Source of the DNA: KK5 sp034043675
Lineage (GTDB): Bacteria; Pseudomonadota; Gammaproteobacteria; Burkholderiales; Burkholderiaceae_C
Assembly: GCF_034043675.1 (NCBI RefSeq)
Contig: NZ_JAXCLA010000001.1
Span: 310,001 to 374,000 of the forward strand
DNA: 64,000 bases
Direction of reading: 5' to 3'
Position 1 is the stretch's first letter. Each line of letters begins with the position of its first letter. Below the pieces are notes generated by a model that did no database searches, was not told the DNA's origin, and saw only the letters and a program-made list of their open reading frames with translations. Below, piece by piece: positions 51,515 to 60,334 of this stretch. A program made the translations under genes and the position numbers.

Positions 51515-52302
51515 GCGAGGTCGCCAACAAACCAGCCATCGAATTCGACGACGTCTCCCTGCGCTTCATCTCGCAGGACGGCAACGCCACCGTGGCGCTG
51601 CGCAATTTCAGCATGGCCGCGGCCAAGGGCGAATTCATCGCCATCGTCGGCCCCACCGGCTGCGGCAAGAGCACGACGCTGAACATGATCACGGGCCTGC
51701 TAAAGCCCACCGTCGGCCAGGTCAGGGTGATGGGCGGCACGGTCGCCGGCATCGACCCGCGCATCGGCTTTGTGTTCCAGGCGGACGCGGTCTTCCCCTG
51801 GCGCAGCGTGCTGGACAACGTGGCCGCCGGCCCGATGTTCCGCGGCATGGCCAAGGCGCAGGCGCACGAGCTGGCGCGCGACTGGATCGCCCGCGTGGGC
51901 CTGGGCAAGTTCGGCCAGCACTACCCGCACCAGCTCTCCGGCGGCATGCGCAAGCGCGTCGCGCTGGCCCAGACCTTCATCAACAAGCCCGAGATCCTGC
52001 TGATGGACGAGCCCTTCTCGGCGCTCGACATGCAGACCCGCACCTTGATGCAGGACGAGCTGCTGAGCCTGTGGGGCCAGAGCGGCGGCTCGGTCGTGTT
52101 CGTCACGCACGACATCGAGGAAGCGATCGCGCTGGCGGACCGCGTCTTCGTGCTGTCGGCCCGCCCCGCGCGGCTCAAGCAGGTCTACCAGATCGACCTG
52201 CCGCGCCCGCGCGTGATGGCCGAGGTCCGCTACGACCCGCGCTTCATCGAGCTCTCCAAGCAGATCTGGAACGACCTGCGCGACGAAGCCGTTCTGCACT
52301 GA
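51511..52302 (+). CDS. ABC importer ATP-binding protein, SsuB/TauB type
   Basis: A 263-residue ATPase beginning with GTG inside the previous stop (GTGA). Walker A is GPTGCGKST, the Q-loop VFQADAVFPW, signature LSGGMRKR, Walker B ILLMDEPFSALD, switch VTHDIEEA. The GxFPW Q-loop is standard for NitT/TauT-type importers. It belongs to the binding protein and permease genes on both sides. No extra regulatory domain is present. Confidence 0.94.
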   Translation: MSEVANKPAIEFDDVSLRFISQDGNATVALRNFSMAAAKGEFIAIVGPTGCGKSTTLNMITGLLKPTVGQVRVMGGTVAGIDPRIGFVFQADAVFPWRSVLDNVAAGPMFRGMAKAQAHELARDWIARVGLGKFGQHYPHQLSGGMRKRVALAQTFINKPEILLMDEPFSALDMQTRTLMQDELLSLWGQSGGSVVFVTHDIEEAIALADRVFVLSARPARLKQVYQIDLPRPRVMAEVRYDPRFIELSKQIWNDLRDEAVLH

Positions 52303-52321
52303 ACACAACGGAGACAACAAC

Positions 52322-53176
52322 ATGACCGACATGGCATTGCCCGCCGTCCTCAGCGACGAAGCGCTGGCGAAAGAATCCGAGGCGGCGCAGGCGAAGATCC
52401 GCGGCCGCCGCTACATGATCATCGGCCTGCGCTTCGCGGTGCTGATCATTGCGCTGGGCCTGTGGGAGCTGGCCGCGAACAAGAAGTGGATCGATCCCTT
52501 CTTCTACGCCCAGCCCTCCACCATCTGGGCGCAGATCGTCGACTGGGTGCAGAACGGCACCTCGCAGGGCTCGCTGTGGCGCCAGGTGGAGGTGACGCTG
52601 GAAGAGACGGTGATCGGCTTCCTGATCGGCTCGGTGGCCGGCGTGTTCTGCGGCATCGTGCTGGGCCGCAACAAGCTGCTGTCCGACGTGTTCAGCCTCT
52701 ACATCCAGATCGCCAACTCGATCCCGCGCGTGGTGCTGGGCTCGGTCTTCGTGATCGCACTGGGCCTGGGCATGGCGTCGAAGGTGGCACTGGCCGTCGT
52801 GATGGTGTTCTTCGTCGTCTTCAACAACGCCTTCCAGGGCGTGCGCGAGGCCGACAAGTACCTGATCGCCAACGCGCAGATCCTCGGCGCCTCGCCGCGC
52901 CAGCTGACCACGGCCGTAGTCATCCCGTCGGCGATGTCCTGGATCCTGGCCAGCCTGCACGTGAGCTTCGGCTTCGCGCTGGTGGGCGCGGTGGTGGGCG
53001 AGTTCCTCGGCGCCAAGGAAGGCATCGGCCTGCTGATCGCCACGGCGCAGGGTGCGTTCAACGCGGCCGGCGTGTTCGCCGCGATGATCGTGCTCGCCAT
53101 CGTCGCGCTGGGCGCGGACTTTTTGCTGACGCGACTGGAGAAGCGGCTGCTGAAGTGGCGGCCGGCGAGCTTCTGA
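52322..53176 (+). CDS. ABC importer permease, SsuC/TauC type
   Basis: A 284-residue, six-helix permease. The EAA loop is in the DKYLIANAQILGASPRQLTTAVVIPSAMSWI region, the contact site for the ATPase. The helices run from about residue 37 (FAVLIIALGLWELAANK) to 275. It starts 19 bp after the ATPase stop. It completes the binding-protein-dependent importer regulated in all likelihood by the divergent TctDE-like pair. Substrate unknown. Confidence 0.93.
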   Translation: MTDMALPAVLSDEALAKESEAAQAKIRGRRYMIIGLRFAVLIIALGLWELAANKKWIDPFFYAQPSTIWAQIVDWVQNGTSQGSLWRQVEVTLEETVIGFLIGSVAGVFCGIVLGRNKLLSDVFSLYIQIANSIPRVVLGSVFVIALGLGMASKVALAVVMVFFVVFNNAFQGVREADKYLIANAQILGASPRQLTTAVVIPSAMSWILASLHVSFGFALVGAVVGEFLGAKEGIGLLIATAQGAFNAAGVFAAMIVLAIVALGADFLLTRLEKRLLKWRPASF

Positions 53177-53189
53177 TCAGAAGCCGAAA

Positions 53190-53765
53190 TTAGAAACCCA
53201 GTGACGCCAGCAGGTCGTCCACGTCGTCCTGCTGCAGCGCCTTATCAGGCGTCTGCACGCCTTCCAGCGATTGGTCCTGTTCCACGGCCGCTTCGGCGGC
53301 CATCGTCGCGGCCATCGCGTTGGGCAGGCCAGCCAGCACTTCGACCAGCGGCTGCTCGCTGCGCTCCAGCAGCTTGACGACCTTGTTGATCACCTGGCCC
53401 GACAGGTCCTGGAAGCCCTGGGCCATCATCAGCTCGGTGTGCAGCGACCGCTCGCGTTCCGCGAAGCCGGCGGCGGTGGCCGCATAGGCGGCACACAGCT
53501 TCAGCATCGAGCGGGCGCGCTCCAGCGTCAGCTCCTGCGACAGTGCCTGGCGGCCCAGCATCTCGGACAGGTCGGCGCCCTGGCGGCGCACCTGCTCGGC
53601 ATCGTCCTGCGCCCGCTCGACCAACTCGAGCACCGTGGTCGCGGCCTGCTCGGTCATCTTGCGGACGTAGGCCAGGCGCTCGCAGGCGTCGGGCAATTCG
53701 TGCACAAGCTGCTGCAGGACGGCGGGCGCAGCGGCGCCCTCAAGATGGGATGGCGAGGCGGACAT
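53190..53765 (-). CDS. cheZ: CheZ chemotaxis phosphatase
   Basis: A 191-residue CheZ that dephosphorylates CheY-P. The long helical hairpin carries the catalytic Gln in FQDLSGQVINKVVKLLE, and the C-terminal CheY-binding peptide QQDDVDDLLASLGF is intact. ATG 53765 has GGAG 8 nt upstream. It is unaccompanied: no cheY, cheA or flagellar genes are within the window, unlike the usual cheYZ pairing. It converges with the ABC permease stop (13 bp gap). Confidence 0.9.
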   Translation of the reverse strand: MSASPSHLEGAAAPAVLQQLVHELPDACERLAYVRKMTEQAATTVLELVERAQDDAEQVRRQGADLSEMLGRQALSQELTLERARSMLKLCAAYAATAAGFAERERSLHTELMMAQGFQDLSGQVINKVVKLLERSEQPLVEVLAGLPNAMAATMAAEAAVEQDQSLEGVQTPDKALQQDDVDDLLASLGF

Positions 53766-53891
53766 GGGTGTTGCTCCGGCGGCGCGAGGGTCGCCTGGGT
53801 TCTTTGCAGGCATCTTATTGGCGTCCGCGAGGGGCCGCGAGCCTGCGCCGCGGCGAAAGGCCAGCTATTTCACAGCGAGGTCAAATTTCGC

Positions 53892-55085
53892 TCAACCAGC
53901 CTGGATTGCCGTGCGGACCTCGGTCAATATCCCGGCGGCCGTATGTTCGACGCGGTTGCGGCCGCCCTCCTTGGCCCGGTACATCGCGGCATCGGCCGCG
54001 GCGACGAGGCTCTCGCGCGTGTCGGCGCCACCGACCCGGCCGCCGCGCACGCCGACGCTGATCGTCACGGCGATGTGGTGCGCGCCCCAAGGCGCGGGCG
54101 TGCGCTCCACGTCCCCGCGTAGCGCCTCGGCCAGCACCAGCGCGCCCTCCAGCCCGGTGTCAGGCAGCACGACGAGGAACTCCTCGCCGCCGAAGCGCCC
54201 AACCAAGTCCTGCGCCCGCAAGCGCTCCCGCAGCGCCTGCGCCACCGAGCGCAGCACGGCATCGCCGGCCGGGTGGCCGTAGTCGTCGTTGACGCGCTTG
54301 AAGTGGTCGATGTCGATCAGCAGCACGCTCAGCAGCGCGCCATGCCTCTGCGCGCGCGCCACCGCGTGCGCGAGGTCTTCGCTGATCGCGCGGCGGTTGG
54401 CCAGGCCGGTCAGCATGTCCTTCATCGCCATCTCGTAGTTCAGCCGCTCGGCCCGCTCCATCGTCATGTAGACGAAGCCCAGCGCGATGCTCAGCACCGC
54501 GCACATCGCCAGCACGAACACCAGCGCCAGCCAGCGCGCGCCGCCGGCCGCCGTGCCAACGCCGATCAGGCCCGAGTACACCGCATAGGCGCGCAGCAGC
54601 AGCACGCCGGTCATGCCGCTGTAGGTGCTGAACAGGATGATGCGGCCGCGGCCCTCGATCGGGTAGCGGCGGTCGTACAGAGCGCTCAGCAGCAGGACCA
54701 TCTGCCCCGCGCACAGTATGTTGATCGAGACCGAGCTGGCTTCCTCGCTGGGCATCAGCGGGCTCAGCAGCACGAACACCAGCACGATCGGCAGCGTCAC
54801 CTGCCAGCGCCCGACCGGGCCGCGTTGGAAGCGCCGGATGGCCACCAGCATCAGCGAGAGCGAGCCTGAGTACGCGAGGTTGCCAGCGGCCACGGCGACG
54901 ATCTCGGGCAACAGTTGCCGCAGCGAGAACAGGACGTTGCTGGACGCATAGGCCACCAGCGACAGCGCCAGCGGCCACAGTTCGTGCCCGCGCGGTTGTC
55001 CCCAGGCCATCAGGCAGATCCAGAAGCTCATCAGCAGCGTGACGGCAGTCACGACAACGAAGAGGGTGGGAACGTCCAGGGTCAT
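53892..55085 (-). CDS. Membrane diguanylate cyclase
   Basis: A 397-residue protein: an N-terminal membrane domain of about six to seven helices (residues 5-215), then a GGDEF domain. The active-site motif is GGEEF, and RAQD lies five residues upstream, the classical inhibitory I-site (RxxD), so product inhibition is expected. The GTP/metal Asp is in LLIDIDHFKRVND. It synthesises c-di-GMP for biofilm/motility switching. The ATG at 55085 leaves a 145-bp upstream gap with a GC-rich repeat. No EAL domain. Confidence 0.9.
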   Translation of the reverse strand: MTLDVPTLFVVVTAVTLLMSFWICLMAWGQPRGHELWPLALSLVAYASSNVLFSLRQLLPEIVAVAAGNLAYSGSLSLMLVAIRRFQRGPVGRWQVTLPIVLVFVLLSPLMPSEEASSVSINILCAGQMVLLLSALYDRRYPIEGRGRIILFSTYSGMTGVLLLRAYAVYSGLIGVGTAAGGARWLALVFVLAMCAVLSIALGFVYMTMERAERLNYEMAMKDMLTGLANRRAISEDLAHAVARAQRHGALLSVLLIDIDHFKRVNDDYGHPAGDAVLRSVAQALRERLRAQDLVGRFGGEEFLVVLPDTGLEGALVLAEALRGDVERTPAPWGAHHIAVTISVGVRGGRVGGADTRESLVAAADAAMYRAKEGGRNRVEHTAAGILTEVRTAIQAG

Positions 55086-55106
55086 GGTCAGCGCCGCCCG
55101 GCCACC

Positions 55107-55174
55107 CGAAGGCGCTGACGCCCCCCCTCGGGGGACAGCGAACGAAGTGAGCGTGGGGGCCGCATGCCCCATTT
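55107..55174. repeat. GC-rich palindromic repeat in gap 55086-55230
   Basis: CCCCC-TC-GGGGG (55123-55134) is followed by AGCGAACGAAGTGAGCGTGGGGG and then GGGGC-CGCAT-GCCCC-ATTTT. The run of closely spaced hairpins resembles REP-like sequences that recur near gene ends in Burkholderiales; family copies cannot be counted from one window. It may terminate transcription on either strand. Confidence 0.45.
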
Positions 55175-55230
55175 TAGGGAACCCGTGTGACTTGTAAGTT
55201 AGGCGCCCGTAAGCGCGACGGCGCACTAAG

Positions 55231-56976
55231 TCACGCCGCAAGCAGGCGTGCGAGCACCGCACGCGTGTCCGCTGGGTCGATCACCGCGTCGATTTCCAGC
55301 ATCTCGGCCATGCGGACCGCGCGGCCGTCGTCGACCTGGCGCGCCAGCAACTGGTCGAACAGGGCCTGCCGCTGCGGCCCCTCGGGCAGCGCCGCCAGCT
55401 CCTTGCGGTAGCCCAGGCGCACCGCGCCTTCGAGCCCCATCGCGCCGAATTCGGCACCCGGCCAGGCCAGGCTCGCCAGCGGCGCATGCAGGCTGCCACC
55501 CGCCAGCGCCATCGCGCCCAGCCCGTAGGCGCGGCGCAGCACGACGGCGACGATCGGCTGCGTCATGCGCGCCGCGGCGCGGAACAGGCCGCCGCTGGCG
55601 CGCACCTGGCCGAGCGCCTCCGCCTCGGGGCCCACCATGAAGCCGGGCGTATCGACCAGGCTGACGAGCGGCAGGCCCATGGCCTCACAACGCGCCATCC
55701 AGTCGGCCGCCTTGGTGGCGGCCGCGGCATCGATGGCGCCGCCGTTGACCGCGCAATTGCTGGCGAGCAGGGCCACCGGCCGGCCCTCGATGCGGGCCAG
55801 GAAGGTGAGCACCGCCGCGCCCCACGCGGTCCGCAGTTCCAGCAGCGAGCCCTCGTCGACGAGCCGCGCCACCAGCGGCCGGATTTCGTAGGCACGCAGG
55901 CGGTTCGCGGGGATCGCATCGCGCAGCGGCGGCTGGTCGGCCGCCTGCCATCCGGCGACCGTCACCTTCATGCCGAGGAACTGCTGCACCGCACGCACCG
56001 CCGCCGCCTCGTCCTCCACCAGCAGGTCGACGACGCCGTTGCCCGCCTGCACCTCGGCCGGGCCGATGGCCTCGGGCGGGTACACGCCCAGGCCGCCGCC
56101 CTCCACCATCGCCGGGCCGCCCATGCCGATATTGCTGCCGCGCGTGGCGACGATCAGGTCGCAGCAGGCCAGCAGCGCCGCGTTGCCGGCGAAGCAGCGG
56201 CCGGCGGCGATGCCCACCAGCGGCACCTGGCCGGCCAGGCGCGCGAAGCTGGCGAAGGTGGGCACGTGCAGGCCGGCGACGATGGGCATGTCCGTGTCGC
56301 CGGGCCGCCCGCCGCCGCCCTCGGCGAACAACACCACCGGCAGGCGGCGCCGCAGCGCGATCTCCAGCATTCGGTCGGTCTTCTGGTGGTTGCGAAAGCC
56401 CTGCGTGCCGGCCAGCACCGTGGCGTCATAGGCCAGCACGACCGTCTCCGACCCGCCGACGCGGCCGATGCCGCAGACCATGCCGTCCGCCGGCGTCTGG
56501 GCGCGCAGCTCGTCGGCATCTCGGCGGCGCGTCTGCGCGGCGAAGGCCAGGGCGCCGTACTCGACGAAGCTGCCGGGGTCGCACAGGTCCTCGACGTTCT
56601 CGCGCGCGCTGCGCAGGCCCAGCGCGTGGCGCTTGGCGATCGCCTCCGGGCGGGCCGTATCCAGCGTCAGGGCCTGGCGGGCACGCCACGCGGCAAGTTC
56701 AACTCGTTCGGCCTCGGCTTGCTGCAGCACCGCGGCCGCCGGGCCGGGTTCAAGCGCGGCACCCGGCCGCAGGCGCAACAGCACCTCGCCCTCGCGCACC
56801 GACTCGCCGGCGGCGAAGAGCAGCTCGGCAACGACGCCGTCCGCCGGCGCCACCAGCTCGTGCTCCATCTTCATCGCCTCCAGCACCAGCAGCGGCTCGC
56901 CACGGCGCAGCGCTTGGCCGGGCTGCACGACGATCTGGACGAGCTGGGCGCTCATCGGGGCCTTGATGTCGAGCAT
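55231..56976 (-). CDS. Fused biotin-carrier/carboxyltransferase acyl-CoA carboxylase
   Basis: A 581-residue fusion with an unusual order. An N-terminal biotinyl domain (MLDIKAPMSAQLVQIVVQPGQAL ... VLEAMKMEHEL, biotinyl-Lys about 36) joins, through a linker, a carboxyltransferase with both crotonase halves (VLAYDATVLAGTQGFRNHQKTDRM; LACCDLIVATRGSNIGMGGPAM; SLVDTPGFMVGPEAEALGQV; RAYGLGAMALAGG). In standard enzymes the biotin carrier is on the biotin carboxylase subunit. No biotin carboxylase adjoins it, so it must borrow one (possibly the one at 19.4-21.3 kb). ATG 56976 has GGAG upstream. Substrate unknown. Confidence 0.85.
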   Translation of the reverse strand: MLDIKAPMSAQLVQIVVQPGQALRRGEPLLVLEAMKMEHELVAPADGVVAELLFAAGESVREGEVLLRLRPGAALEPGPAAAVLQQAEAERVELAAWRARQALTLDTARPEAIAKRHALGLRSARENVEDLCDPGSFVEYGALAFAAQTRRRDADELRAQTPADGMVCGIGRVGGSETVVLAYDATVLAGTQGFRNHQKTDRMLEIALRRRLPVVLFAEGGGGRPGDTDMPIVAGLHVPTFASFARLAGQVPLVGIAAGRCFAGNAALLACCDLIVATRGSNIGMGGPAMVEGGGLGVYPPEAIGPAEVQAGNGVVDLLVEDEAAAVRAVQQFLGMKVTVAGWQAADQPPLRDAIPANRLRAYEIRPLVARLVDEGSLLELRTAWGAAVLTFLARIEGRPVALLASNCAVNGGAIDAAAATKAADWMARCEAMGLPLVSLVDTPGFMVGPEAEALGQVRASGGLFRAAARMTQPIVAVVLRRAYGLGAMALAGGSLHAPLASLAWPGAEFGAMGLEGAVRLGYRKELAALPEGPQRQALFDQLLARQVDDGRAVRMAEMLEIDAVIDPADTRAVLARLLAA

Positions 56977-57095
56977 GGGCGGGGTCTCCTCATTCGGTGT
57001 CAGCGGCCACTTTAGAGTTGCCAAGCTCACAAGACTGCCGCCGAGATGACAGCGCGCATGGGTAGACTGGGCTCTCCACAAGGGGAGATCCGACG

Positions 57096-57566
57096 ATGAA
57101 GTGCAAGTTGCTGCTGGTTCTGCTGGCCCTCGGCGCGGGTGCGCTGGCGCGGGCCGAGTCCGTCGGCGAGGTGGACACCGTGTTCAAGCTGATCGGGCCG
57201 GACCACAAGATCGTCGTCGACGCCTACGACGACCCGAAGGTGCAGGGCGTGGCCTGCTATGTGTCGCGCGCCAAGACCGGCGGCATCAAGGGCGCACTGG
57301 GCCTGGCGGAGGACAAGTCGGATGCGTCGATCGCCTGCCGCCAGGTCGGGCCGATCAGCATCCCGAAGGCGCTGCCGCAGCAGGAGGAGGTGTTCAACGA
57401 GCGCATCTCGCTGGTCTTCAAGCGGCTGCGCATCGTGCGCATGGTCGATGCCAAGCGCAACGCGCTGGTCTACCTCACCTACTCCGACCGCGTGATCGAG
57501 GGCTCGCCGAAGAACAGCGTCACCGCCGTGGCGGTGGACCGCGCCACCCCCATCCCCGTCAAGTAG
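57096..57566 (+). CDS. creA: CreA-family protein
   Basis: A 156-residue exported CreA homologue. The signal peptide runs 1-20 (...ALARAES), and the mature part has the family signature VGEVDTVFKLIGPDHKIVVDAYDDPKVQGVACYVSRAKTGGIKGALGLAEDKSDASIACRQVGPI. CreA is of unknown function despite the name. GGGGAGA precedes the ATG. It lies 8 bp before the AMP nucleosidase gene, suggesting cotranscription, and is divergent from the carboxyltransferase fusion (119 bp gap). Confidence 0.93.
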   Translation: MKCKLLLVLLALGAGALARAESVGEVDTVFKLIGPDHKIVVDAYDDPKVQGVACYVSRAKTGGIKGALGLAEDKSDASIACRQVGPISIPKALPQQEEVFNERISLVFKRLRIVRMVDAKRNALVYLTYSDRVIEGSPKNSVTAVAVDRATPIPVK

Positions 57567-57573
57567 GACGCCC

Positions 57574-59085
57574 ATGCACAGTCCCAGCTATTTCGCGCCG
57601 ACGCGCTTCGACGACGCCGAGGCCGCGCTGGCCCGCGTGCAGGAGATCTACAACGCCGGCGTCGCTCACCTGCGCGAGGCGCTGCAGCGCTTCGTGGCCG
57701 GCGATGACATCGGACCGGTGCGCGCTTGCTATCCCTTCGTGCGCGTCCATACCGACACCGTGCAGCGCGCCGCAGAGTCCAGGCTGGCCTACGGATTCGT
57801 CGCCGGCCCGGGCAGCTACGAGACGACGCTGACCGCGCCCCAGCTGTTCGCCGGCTACTACCTGAACCAGTTCCGCCTGCTGCTGGAGAACCACGGCGTG
57901 CCGCTGGAGGTGGGCACCAGCCACCAGCCGATCCCGCTGCATTTCGCGCTGGGCGAGCGCGAGCACGTCGAGGGCTCGCTGCCGCCGGCGCGGCGCCAGC
58001 TGATGCGCGACATCTTCGACCTGCCCGACCTGGCGGCGATGGACGACGGCATCGCCAACGGCACGCACGAGCCGGGCCCCGGCGCCGCGCAGCCGCTGTC
58101 GCTGTTCACCGCGCCGCGCGTCGACTACTCGCTGCAGCGGCTGCGCCACTACACGGGCACCTCGACGGCGCACTTCCAGAACTTCGTGCTGTTCACGAAC
58201 TACCAGTTCTACATCGACGAGTTCGTGCGCCTGGGCCACGCACTGATGGCGCGCTTGCCCGATCCGGCCAACCCGAGCGAGCTGGACGACTGCATCGCCT
58301 TCGTCGAGCCGGGCAATGTGGTGACGCGGCGCGTGGGCAGCGCGGCCGAGCCCGACGACGCGCTGGGCGCCCCGCCGCCGCGCCTGCCGCAGATGCCGGC
58401 CTACCACCTGATGCGGCGCGACCGCAGCGGCATCACGATGGTGAACATCGGCGTCGGCCCGGCCAACGCGAAGACGATGAGTGACCACATCGCCGTGCTG
58501 CGCCCGCATGCCTGGCTGATGCTGGGCCACTGCGCGGGCCTGCGCAACAAGCAGTCGCTGGGCGACTACGTGCTCGCCCACGCCTACGTGCGCGAGGATC
58601 ACGTGCTCGACGAGGAACTGCCGCTGTGGGTGCCGATCCCGCCGCTGGCCGAGATCCAGCTGGCGCTGGAGCAGGCCGTGGCGGACGTGACCCAGCTCAG
58701 CGGCTTCGAGCTGAAGAAGATCCTGCGCACCGGCACCGTGGCCTCCACCGACAACCGCAACTGGGAGCTGTTGCCGGCCACCGTCGGGGGCGGCCCGCAG
58801 CGCCGCTTCAGCCAGAGCCGCGCGATCGCGCTGGACATGGAGAGCGCGACCATCGCCGCCAACGGCTTCCGCTTCCGCGTGCCCTACGGCACCCTGCTGT
58901 GCGTCAGCGACAAGCCGCTGCACGGCGAGATCAAGCTGCCCGGCATGGCCGACCAGTTCTACCGCGCCCGCGTGGACCAGCACCTGCAGATCGGCCTGCG
59001 CGCCGTCGAGCTGCTGCGCACCGGGCCGATGAGCCAGTTGCACAGCCGCAAGCTGCGCAGCTTCGCCGAGGTGGCGTTCCAGTAG
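57574..59085 (+). CDS. amn: AMP nucleosidase
   Basis: A 503-residue AMP nucleosidase that hydrolyses AMP to adenine and ribose 5-phosphate, controlling adenylate levels. The long N-terminal regulatory domain (about residues 1-190, ARVQEIYNAGVAHLREALQRF; YPFVRVHTDT) precedes the nucleoside-phosphorylase-like catalytic domain with MLGHCAGLRNKQSLGDYVLAHAYVREDHVLDEELPLWVPIPP and DMESATIAANGFRFRVPYGTLLCVSDKPLHGEIKLPG. All family blocks are in order. The ATG follows creA by 8 bp. Confidence 0.95.
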   Translation: MHSPSYFAPTRFDDAEAALARVQEIYNAGVAHLREALQRFVAGDDIGPVRACYPFVRVHTDTVQRAAESRLAYGFVAGPGSYETTLTAPQLFAGYYLNQFRLLLENHGVPLEVGTSHQPIPLHFALGEREHVEGSLPPARRQLMRDIFDLPDLAAMDDGIANGTHEPGPGAAQPLSLFTAPRVDYSLQRLRHYTGTSTAHFQNFVLFTNYQFYIDEFVRLGHALMARLPDPANPSELDDCIAFVEPGNVVTRRVGSAAEPDDALGAPPPRLPQMPAYHLMRRDRSGITMVNIGVGPANAKTMSDHIAVLRPHAWLMLGHCAGLRNKQSLGDYVLAHAYVREDHVLDEELPLWVPIPPLAEIQLALEQAVADVTQLSGFELKKILRTGTVASTDNRNWELLPATVGGGPQRRFSQSRAIALDMESATIAANGFRFRVPYGTLLCVSDKPLHGEIKLPGMADQFYRARVDQHLQIGLRAVELLRTGPMSQLHSRKLRSFAEVAFQ

Positions 59086-59100
59086 CGGGATCGAGGCGTC

Positions 59101-60288
59101 ATGCATATTGACAATGCCACCCTATTCAGCCTGCTGCTGATCCAGTCGCTGATGGCGGCGGTGGTACTGACCTTGCTGATGGGCGCGCACGCCAGCAAGG
59201 CCGCGCGCTGGGGCCAGGCCTCGCTGCTACTGCAGGCGCTGGGCTGGCTGGCGCTGGCGGACGCCGGCGGCGGCTCGGCGCGGCTGTTGCTGAGCCTTGC
59301 GATGCTGGCGCTGTCGGCCTCGCTGTCCTGCCTGTGGCGGGCGCTGGCCTTGTGGCTTCAGCCGCGGCCGGGCCAGGTGCTGATGACGGCGGCGCCGGTG
59401 CTGATGCCGGCCGTCTACGCCCTGCAGTTCGGCGACACGGCGTTCCGCGTCGGCTGGGCGCACTACTGGCTTGCCTTCCAGCTGCTGATGCTGGCGATCA
59501 GCCTGGCCTGGCCCAAGCGGCCCGAGCCCGGCGCGCCGGCCAGCCACCTGCCCGCTGCCGACAACCGGCGCTGGCGCGCGCTGCTGCTGCTGGCGGTGGT
59601 GCCGTTGCTCGTGATCTGTCTGCTGCGCGGCAGTCTGGGCCTCGTTGGCCATGCCGCGAGCAGCCCGCTGGACGAACAGCTCGTCAACACCGTGCTGGGC
59701 CTGCTGTGCCAGTGGGCGCTGATGCTGATGCTGCTGGCCCTGGTGCTGGCCTGGCGCGGCGAGATCGAGAGCGGCCTGGCGCGACTGGCGCAGACCGACG
59801 GCCTGACCGGCCTGGCCGACCGGCGGGCCTTCGTCGGCCGCGCGGCGGACATGATCTCGATGGCGCGGCGCCATGAAGAGCCACTGGCGCTGATGGTGCT
59901 GGACATCGACCACCTGAAGGCCCTGAACGCCGCGCACACCCGCGAGGCCGGCGACCGCGCGCTGGCGCTGTTCGGCAGTTGCGTGCAACAGCAGATGCGG
60001 CTCGGCGACCTGGCGGGCCGCATCGGCGGCGAGGAGTTCGCCGTGCTGATGGCGCGCGCCGACGCCCAGGGCCCGACGGCGATGGACCGGCGCATGCGCG
60101 ACGCGCTGGCCACGCGCGCGCCGGCCGAACTGGGCTTCGGCCTGGAGTTCAGCGCCGGCTGGGCGCGGCTGCGCCCCGGCGACCGCAGTGTCGACGACCT
60201 GCTGCGCCGGGCCGAGACCGCGCTGTACGAGGCGAAGAAGTCAGGCCGCGCGAAGCTGGTGGCGGAACCCGGGGTCGAGCACGGCTGA
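59101..60288 (+). CDS. Membrane diguanylate cyclase (second)
   Basis: A 395-residue protein with an N-terminal six-helix membrane region (residues about 8-218) and a C-terminal GGDEF domain (LTGLADRRAFVGRAADMI; LMVLDIDHLKALNAAHTREAGD; GGEEF). RLGD five residues upstream of GGEEF forms an I-site. The region between Asp-Ile-Asp and GGEEF is slightly atypical (HLKALNAAHTREAG instead of HFKxxND), so activity is likely but could be reduced. Its ATG lies 16 bp after amn. Independent of the 54-kb cyclase in sequence. Confidence 0.88.
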   Translation: MHIDNATLFSLLLIQSLMAAVVLTLLMGAHASKAARWGQASLLLQALGWLALADAGGGSARLLLSLAMLALSASLSCLWRALALWLQPRPGQVLMTAAPVLMPAVYALQFGDTAFRVGWAHYWLAFQLLMLAISLAWPKRPEPGAPASHLPAADNRRWRALLLLAVVPLLVICLLRGSLGLVGHAASSPLDEQLVNTVLGLLCQWALMLMLLALVLAWRGEIESGLARLAQTDGLTGLADRRAFVGRAADMISMARRHEEPLALMVLDIDHLKALNAAHTREAGDRALALFGSCVQQQMRLGDLAGRIGGEEFAVLMARADAQGPTAMDRRMRDALATRAPAELGFGLEFSAGWARLRPGDRSVDDLLRRAETALYEAKKSGRAKLVAEPGVEHG

Positions 60289-60334
60289 GCAACGTTGTGT
60301 CTGGTCTGTGCCAGGTTGGCACGGGGATTGCGTA

